A stretch of 52,592 bases of DNA from Rhizophlyctis rosea (lineage: Eukaryota; Chytridiomycota; Chytridiomycetes; Rhizophlyctidales; Rhizophlyctidaceae). The number at the start of each line of letters is the position of its first letter. Within the stretch, counting starts at the first letter, position 1. The DNA lies in the NCBI GenBank assembly GCA_027596075.1, contig JADGJC010000261.1, positions 1 through 52,592 on the forward strand, in the 5' to 3' direction. Positions 46,127 through 52,592 of this stretch are shown here, piece by piece. A program made the position numbers and the translations under genes. The notes beneath the pieces were generated by a model. That model was not told where the DNA came from, did no database searches, and was given only the letters and a program-made list of their open reading frames with translations.

Positions 46127-46907
46127 ATGGGTGCCAAAGGGTCGAAAGCTGAACCCATCATTATTTACAATGAGCCGGACGTTCCCATACAGGTAAGGAA
46201 GAGTCACATGCTGCACCGTTGCTCCCATCGGATCTGACAATTCTTTCTCTGACAGTTCACGCCAAATTTGCTCCGAACTTTAGACGGCACCGCGCCACCG
46301 GTATGTGACTTTGACGTAATGATCCCTGGTCCAGCAAAGTTGACCCATGCATCTCATGACAGCCGCCCGCCTTTGGATCCCCATTCCCCGCACCACCATC
46401 ACAAACCATCTCAAGCGATTCCAATATCGATGATTTAGTGAAACGAAGGGTTCAAAGGGAGGTAGAACTTCATCAGCAGAAGCGGCTGGCGCATGAACAG
46501 CGGTCGGCGGATCAAGTTCGGAGGGAAGTTGAGGACCTACTTCGGCGGCAAAAGATGTGAGTTGACAAGTTGCAGTTGTTACACTGTATCAAGAAGTTAT
46601 ACATTGCTAACGAATGGGCGACAGACCCCCAGCACAGCGACCAGTCCCCGAATACATAGAAAAGCAGAACGCTGTGATCGCATGTTATACGTGGGTATCT
46701 GGGATTGGTCGTATGATCAAAGACGCGTGTCTCATTCGATTCCTCTAGCAAAAACCCTACAAGAACGCTCGACTGTTGGAAAGAGGTGGAGGACTTCAAA
46801 GCTGTTGCGAAGCAGGCGCAGAGAGTAGGTTTACAGGTTTTGCTCGACGACCGTGAGTGATCTACAACTAAGCTTTCCCTCCCCAGGAATTTGTTGCTGC
46901 CAATTAA
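46127..46907 (+). CDS. MIC19: MICOS complex subunit MIC19 (CHCHD3-like)
   Basis: Six exons: 46127-46192, 46256-46300, 46363-46556, 46625-46690, 46749-46824, 46887-46907; 155 aa. It starts MGAKGSK, a myristoylation-type N-terminus as in MIC19. A Pro-rich segment and a long Arg/Gln/Glu helix (DDLVKRRVQREVELHQQKR) follow. The CHCH half-motif is CYTKNPTRTLDC, a Cys-X10-Cys pair as in yeast MIC19, followed by WKEVEDFKAVAKQAQREFV. The protein works in the intermembrane space, where MICOS shapes crista junctions. It is slightly shorter than the yeast protein (170 aa). Confidence 0.93.
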
Positions 46908-47240
46908 TATATCATCAGCGTTTTGTGTCGTCTGTGCCTTGATGGGCACATATGTGAGCAGCTACTCTGCCCATGCGCATGACTCCCACATACTTATTTC
47001 AGATGGTCAGTCGTGCTTTCAGAATGAATATCGCCTCAGACGTCCTCTGCCTATTCCTCTCTAATGCCGTCAGGGCCGGAGTCAACGATCCGATCCTTTG
47101 GCAATCGGCATAAGAACCAAATCTTCCAACTCCTCCCACTATTATGAAATGGCATCTGCTCTAAATAAAGATGTTCTATTTACAAGTGCGATAACTATAC
47201 ATCACCAGCATGCTGCTGGTGTGGTTTCGAACCCCTGCAA
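46908..47240. other. Intergenic, convergent 3' ends
   Basis: This 333-bp gap lies between the MIC19 and LYR gene stop codons. A GGTTTCGAACCCC word near 47223 recalls a tRNA T-loop, but no cloverleaf forms around it. Confidence 0.5.
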
Positions 47241-47707
47241 TCATTCCCGACTTCTGAATACACCGGCAAGATATGCCTTCAAGTAATCAAAGTTCGTTGC
47301 GTTCTTCTCTGATGTAGCGGTTTGCGCTGCTGTATCTAGCAGGGTGTATTGTTTGCGGGGCGGGAGGAAAGCGCGAAGTTGGGAGGATTCTGGTAATGGG
47401 TACTGAAAGCAGCCAAACGCAAGTTAGGGGCCTGACCAGTGTAAGCAGGTTGCGAAACAGATGTTCAAGGTACCTCTTTGTCAAGCTCGCCTTCTACCAT
47501 TCTTCTAAGCGCCACCAACTCCCTCTGACCGGTCGCTAATCGTTGGGGAACTTCTGCGGGTTCACACGGGGCACGGAACTCTTCTCGTAGGCGGGTGAGG
47601 ATATGCGGTCTTAGTTGTGTAGCGCGTGCTTCCTGGGCTGGCCATTGGTGCTGAACCCGGAGGAAAGCACGGTATAAGGAAAGAGGAGTGATCTGTTGAG
47701 TGCTCAT
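47241..47707 (-). CDS. LYR-motif (Complex1_LYR) mitochondrial protein
   Basis: Two exons: 47707-47474 and 47402-47241; 131 aa. The LYR tripeptide is in PLSLYRAFLR near residue 12, followed by the helix typical of the family with EEFR (LTRLREEF) and VALRRMVEGEL. LYR proteins bind the mitochondrial acyl carrier protein and serve as assembly factors for respiratory complexes or Fe-S delivery. Which member this is cannot be told: length and spacing partly suit LYRM7/MZM1, SDHAF3 and others. The C-terminal exon (PLPESSQLRAFLPPRKQ) is not diagnostic. Confidence 0.8.
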
Positions 47708-48139
47708 GACTTCTTGTGTAGGCAAAATTGGTGAGTGCAGAAGAAACTCCATAAACAAAGATTCGGACCTTCTCAAATGTTTGATCGATCATCGGTCAAT
47801 GTAATCAAACCTGGTTGCAACCGGCCTGTGGATGGGCCCGTGCCGCGAAATGAACTGGGCGCGCTGGTCGTTTCTGACACCTCTACCCGTTTCCCTTCAC
47901 ACGCCTTTGCCTTATTGTCATCTACTACCTTCTGCGTCAGTCATCGGCACGAGCGGAGCACATAAAACAAGCTTCCCATACCCAGCGTCACAGCGATATA
48001 TGGGAAGTTCCGTTTCTTCATAGTTTCTGGCAACATCGGGTGGAGCGTTCCCCACCCTCCACTTTCCCACGCCCGATCACCCTATAAAGCCGGCCTGTGA
48101 CGAGCCTCCAGCATTTTGCAGCACACCTTTTCCCCCGCA
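47708..48139. promoter_or_regulatory. Divergent promoter, LYR gene / kelch gene
   Basis: This 432-bp gap lies between divergent start codons. A TATAAAG word (48083-48089) lies about 50 bp before the kelch start and may act as a TATA element. Nothing else was recognised. Confidence 0.5.
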
Positions 48140-49548
48140 ATGGCGATGACCACCACTATGCCTGAATCCACACCCTCCGCTGTATGGCGCCCTATCACCG
48201 TCGATTCGACTAACGAGTCGTCCGTCCCGTCTCCTCGTGCCGGCCACACGCTCATATACAATGCACGAAAAGCGGAGTGCATCCTCTTTGGCGGAGCCTC
48301 CCACGAAGACGGCTTGTACAATGATGTTTTCAGGCTGGATCTGGGTAAGAATGCAATCCTTCTATTTGTTTTTGATCAAGTTCTTACTCACTATTAACAG
48401 CGTCCCATACATGGACAAAGTTGATACAAGAGGACCAAACACTCTCATCCGCGCCGCCTCGGTACGAGCATAACGCGTCGGTAGTATGGCGGCAAGGAGA
48501 AGGGTCGAATATGATTGTTATGTATGGAGCTGGATATGAGGGTCTTCGGGAAGACATATGGTCACTCAATCTTGGTGTGTTTGTGGTGGGCGCCTTAATC
48601 AAACTTCAGGTGACAGTCAATTCACATTAGCATTTTGCATGCAGAAACGTATAAATGGACGGAGCTAAAAACGAAAGGACGGAAGCCGTCGCCGCGAACG
48701 ATTCTCAGCGTCGGGTACGTCAAGGTGAAGGATCCTGCGACTGGGTTGACGCGTGACAGATTGTACGTTTTCGGCGGCGGGGAAGCGGGTGATCGCCCAG
48801 TGCCGGATGTCGCAGTCTACTGCTTGGATATACGTGAGTTTGTCTGGAATGGGCCTGGCATGCTTTCATCATGAGCTGATTTGTACTTCTGATTTCATCA
48901 TTGAAGAATCACTCTTCTGGATACAAGTATCAAACCCAGCCCGCGGAGTAAGTCCTACAGCTCGGCTAGGACACTCATTCACTGCCGTCGGCGATAAGAT
49001 ATTTCTGTTTGGTGGATCGGATCCGACCGGAGAGTATGATGATGTTTGGGTCTTTGATACCAGTGAGTTTATGAGCCTTGCTTCCTAGCCCACCATGGTT
49101 GTTCTTGACACTTTCGGCAGCTACGAACACATGGACCAACCCAATGACAACGGGCGAAGGCCCAGGCGGACGCAGCGGACATACGGCTACTCTGGTTGGG
49201 AAGAAGCTCGTCATCTACGGGGGACTTGCTCGCAACGGTGGCAAACAAGCGACGCTGTTCGAAGATGTTTACGTCTTGGACACAGGTATGCATTCTCTTT
49301 CGAGCAGTATTGCCTTGCAGACCAACCCTTCATACGTCGTTGCAGACACCTTCGTATGGACCAGACTCGAGACCGCGTTTGAACCGCCCAACCCGCCAGG
49401 CAAGCGCTTGGACCACGACACTTGTCTCATCAGTTCGCCGTCGTCAGATGAGACTTCGTTGCTGGTATTTGGTGGGATGGACTTAGAAAATATGTACAAT
49501 GACTTGTTTGAGCTGAGGCTGCCTGCGGCCGTAGTGGGCGGACATTAG
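48140..49548 (+). CDS. Kelch-repeat protein (RABEPK / Rab9 effector p40-like)
   Basis: Six exons: 48140-48344, 48401-48574, 48645-48833, 48907-49062, 49121-49285, 49346-49548; 363 aa. All five introns fall in the same phase and at the same place, just after the strand ending NDVFRLDL, REDIWSLNL, YCLDI, DDVWVFDT and EDVYVLDT. Each exon thus encodes one blade of a six-bladed propeller. Blade motifs include ILFGGAS, YVFGGGEAGD, FLFGGSDPTGE, VIYGGLARNG and LVFGGMDL, with Trp in the next strand (HTWTKL, YKWTEL, NTWTNP, FVWTRL). The protein is only a propeller, as in RABEPK; the partner is unknown. Confidence 0.93.
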
Positions 49549-49765
49549 CTATGGTGCCACCAATCTGTAAGATAATGTATATACAAATCCAGACATTTTA
49601 TAGCAATACTTTTGGGAGTGGGAATATACTTTTCTGCAAATTGTACCTGTGCTTGCTAATTTACTGTTATGACATACCCATTATTTACAAACAAAAATAT
49701 TACATGCAGTACCCCAACAAAAGGTCGAACAGTCCGCTTTTCCCTGCATCCCACACCACCACCCA

Positions 49766-52592
49766 TCAATCAAGCACAATAGCCCCATCCTCATCCACAA
49801 AAAACTCGACATCCGCCGCCTTGGACTTGCCCTTCGCCTTCGCCGGAAACGTCGTCGTCAAATCCACCCCACCCTCCTCCTCCTCCTCCTCCTCCCTCTT
49901 CAAATCCGCCCAAAACGTATTCCAATCCCTACCACTCGTAACAACAGGCTCATCATCCGGAACGACTTCATCTGCTGCTAAAAACGCTTCATAATTGGCG
50001 TTTATACACCTTATATCAGTTTCAAAAACACTACGCAAACCACTACACACATACTCGAAAACGACAAACGCAAACATCACAAGAACTACATACCTGCATC
50101 ATCCCCTCCACCTCCACCTCCACTCAACCCAACATTAAGAAGCAACGTATCAAACGGTCTAGACCGCCCCACAACTTTCCGCTTCATCTCCACCGAATGC
50201 TTCCCACACGCCAATCGTCCCATACACCGCACCCCATCAGATTCAACCACTCCACAAACGTTGTCCAAATTAACCGGGATCCCCGACGAGGGAACCCGTT
50301 CGGGACTTTGCCTCCCCTTCGATGGCGTCGCAACCTCTTCGTCGTCGTCGCTACTGTCTCCAAGGATGGAACTAGTCGAGGTGTGGTTGTTCCCGTTTGT
50401 GCCGTAAGCTTTCGGACCCGATACCCCGCCGACTTTCTTCCGTGAGTTACTTTTCCTTCTCCTCAAAGTATGACCCCCAACATCCACCTCCCCCACCACC
50501 TCCTCCTCATCCCCATCCTCATCCTCCACCTCCACCTCCTTCTTCCCATCAAGCGCATCCTCCACCCCTTCCTCAACCAACAAAGCCTTCAAGCTCAAAA
50601 TCCGCTGACTCCCCCCACTCTGACTCCCACTCCGCCAACTACTTTGACTTTCACTAGCCATAGAAGTCTGACTCCCACCACTCTGACTCCCACCACCTCC
50701 CCCTTGGTCCGTCTCCACACTCGGGGTAGGTGTAGCATTCACCCTCCTCGCCCTCGGCCGCTTCTTCTTCACCGGTTCCGACGCCGCTCCACGAGTCGGC
50801 ACCGGAGCCATCTGGCTCGACCGTCCCGGCGCGGGCGTCATGGGTGTTAGGAAGTCGTCGTTGTCCGGGCTCCATTTGGCGGTGGGGACGGGGATGGGTT
50901 GCATTCCCATACTTGCTTCTTCGTTCGTTATTGTGGTGGTTGTGTTGGCGGATCCGTTGGGAGCTTTATGCTTTCCCTTATCCTTGGCCGACCCGACCGT
51001 CTCACCATTCATCCCGGTCACGCGTTTAGGACTACTTACAACCCCACCGACCTGACCCGTCTTCCCACCACCACCCTCCTCCTCATCCGTCTCAACAACC
51101 GCAACCTTCCTCTTCTTCTTCGGCGACCGTGACCGTTCCAACGGAACTTCCTCCTCCTCAACCCCACTCAAATCTCCCATCCACCCACCAACAGTCTCAA
51201 TAACCATCTGCGTAGGCTTCATCTCCGCCTCCTCCTCCTCCGGAACAACCGACGTCGACTTCCTCGGCCTCCCCCTCCCCTTGCGCGCAATGACCCCGCC
51301 ACTACCACCGGACGAAACCCCGTTCCCACTCCCCATCTTGGAAGATTTACCCATATCACGGAACCGCTGCTCTTCAGCCTTTTGGTTCATTTCGTCAAGA
51401 ACTTGCTGGTAGAATTCCTGAGATATTGCAATGATCGTGATGTCACCAACTCGCTCTCACACAGAATCGTCCTTTAGCCTAAAATGTGGTATCCCTTACC
51501 TGATCAATCTTAACCACATCCGAAGCAGCAACCTCCGACTACCACCAAAACAAATCGGTAAAGAAAAAAAACCCGGAAAAGGACACAATCAGCAAAACAG
51601 AAACCCTCATAACCCGCACAGTAACAACACCTACAGTAACCTGCGTAATCCTCTCAAACCACACTGTCACCCGCTCCATACTAGACGATTTCACAATCCC
51701 CGGAACATATTTGTGATCGTCTTCTTTCCATTCGTCCAGATGCGCGGGGAGGGGAGCGAGGACTCGGGCGTTTGTTGGTAACTGCCATGCGTCATTGAAG
51801 GAGAAGATGATTAGCAAAATAATTCTCATTAGACGGGTAGCGAGAGAGTATTTGAAGGATTGAAGCAAATTGACCGGAAAAAACTAACCGGTCCACTCTC
51901 ATAATCCGGATCAGGAAACACCAAAATCTTCTGATGCCCCAGCTCCATTTCCTGATCATTAAACCTCACGCGATACGTACTGAAATCCTCCGCTCGATCC
52001 AACACAGTAGCCGGGTAAAACACCGCCGTGTCCGGCCTGAACCAGTCAACTAACATGAGTACCACCAGTTCAACGAAACCAAACCCAAGCCCCACACCAA
52101 CACTCACCACTGCGCCAAAACCCTCTCCCCAACACCAACACCCAAAACCCTCTTCCGAACATCCTGCATATTCATAACCCCCTTCTGCCTCCTGCCCACC
52201 TTCCTCCCACACCCCTCACACCCCTTCCCCTCCTTCCCCCTCCCACCACCCTGCACCCCCCCACACCCCCTACAAAACACAATCCCCACCTCAAACCTCC
52301 TCAAACACAAACACTTCATCCGATCCGCAATCTTCCACATCACACTCCCCCTCTCATTAAACGCCATACAATTCTCAAACACCAGCATTACGTCGTGCGC
52401 GAATTGGGGGATGGAGGTGTATGTGTTTGATAGGAGTTTATGTTTAATCGTGGAGAAGTCCATAGGTGTGGAGATTACGTCGTTATACCAGTGGTAGATG
52501 TTCGTGTCGACGGGTGTGAGGAAGGGAGAGGCGTCTTTGTCTTTCATTATTTCGGTGAGGAGGGGGAGAAGGAGGGTTTGGAGCGGGGTTTG
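49766..52592 (-). CDS. Bromodomain + zinc knuckle + Tudor-like + SCA7 protein (SAGA-type), N-terminus beyond the window edge
   Basis: Exons: 52592-52108 (open at the edge), 52036-51889, 51781-51641, 51538-51500, 51417-50094, 49986-49766; 785 aa visible. First is a bromodomain (52592 to about 52290) with PMDFSTIKHKL and the acetyl-lysine-binding Asn in MAFNERG. Then comes a zinc knuckle, FCRGC and CEGC (about 52274-52209). Two Tudor-like segments follow, QWPDTAVFYPATVL...YRVRFND (like the second SGF29 Tudor) and NARVLAPLP...VWFER. After a long Ser/Lys/Gly-rich linker is an SCA7 domain, CGV-X6-C-X5-C-X2-H then KVVGRSRPFDTLL (about 50265-50140). SCA7 anchors the SAGA deubiquitinase module in ATXN7/SGF73. 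A Glu tract (EEEEEEE) lies near the end. Likely nuclear chromatin reader. Confidence 0.87.

Noticed and set aside
45724..46152. 142-codon plus-strand frame before MIC19
   Set aside because: It overlaps the MIC19 start in another frame, has no recognisable feature, and lies in a divergent promoter region.
47215..47245. TTTCGAACCCC tRNA T-loop-like word
   Set aside because: No cloverleaf; it overlaps the 3' end of the LYR gene.
49870..49895. TCC/CTC simple repeat
   Set aside because: It encodes a Glu tract in the SCA7 protein and is an ordinary low-complexity coding repeat, not a separate element.

Overview
This window is nuclear DNA from a fungus. Genes on both strands are broken by many short spliceosomal introns, mostly 50-110 nt, with GT-AG ends. 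Several products are fungal or opisthokont in type: AGM1, lumazine synthase, TMA22, MIC19, GVP36-like BAR, TIPIN/CSM3, MDC1/Mdb1-like, GPHR and a HAM1-like relic. The ankyrin-type protein at the left edge and the animal-like versions of GPHR, ARPC2, TMEM97 and MDC1 suggest an early-diverging (chytrid-like) fungus. That placement is inference. I saw no tRNA, rRNA, CRISPR or intact transposon. Intron-exon models were built by hand from splice sites, phase and recognised protein families. For almost every recognised gene all exon phases agree and the total coding length is a multiple of three. || Layout, left half: an ankyrin-like gene runs off the left edge (1-801, -). Next come a 1,411-aa FHA + tandem-BRCT protein (1285-6080, -), medium-chain acyl-CoA dehydrogenase (6715-8382, +), TMA22/DENR (8743-9664, +), pirin (9827-11020, -), a DUF6697-like protein (11641-12755, -), a full ABCB transporter with 19 exons (13846-19390, +), a four-TM protein with a Trp-Gly-rich tail (19564-20711, -) and a Golgi pH regulator (21163-23930, -). 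After these lies one open reading frame joining phosphoacetylglucosamine mutase to lumazine synthase (24193-26982, +). || Right half: mitochondrial Met-tRNA formyltransferase (27318-28822, -), TRAPP subunit BET5 (29158-29829, +), a p24 cargo receptor (31117-32049, +) and mitochondrial ribosomal protein bL17 (32391-33428, -). A gene-poor stretch follows (33.4-39.9 kb) with a broken HAM1-like pseudogene, a BAR-domain protein (36066-37580, -) and an unidentified Cys/Trp-rich frame. Then come an orphan low-complexity protein (39877-41058, +), ARPC2 (41701-42963, -), TMEM97/EXPERA (43377-44058, +), TIPIN/CSM3 (44261-45591, -), MIC19 (46127-46907, +), a LYR protein (47241-47707, -), a kelch protein (48140-49548, +) and, cut by the right edge, a bromodomain + zinc-knuckle + two Tudor-like + SCA7 protein (49766-52592, -). 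|| The genes are mostly unrelated housekeeping functions: mitochondria, secretion, actin and genome maintenance. Neighbours are often divergent or convergent with short gaps, and there is no sign of a cluster acting in one pathway. The observations most worth following are the AGM1-lumazine synthase fusion, the SAGA-like multi-reader protein, and the MDC1-like protein with a cluster of TQ motifs.
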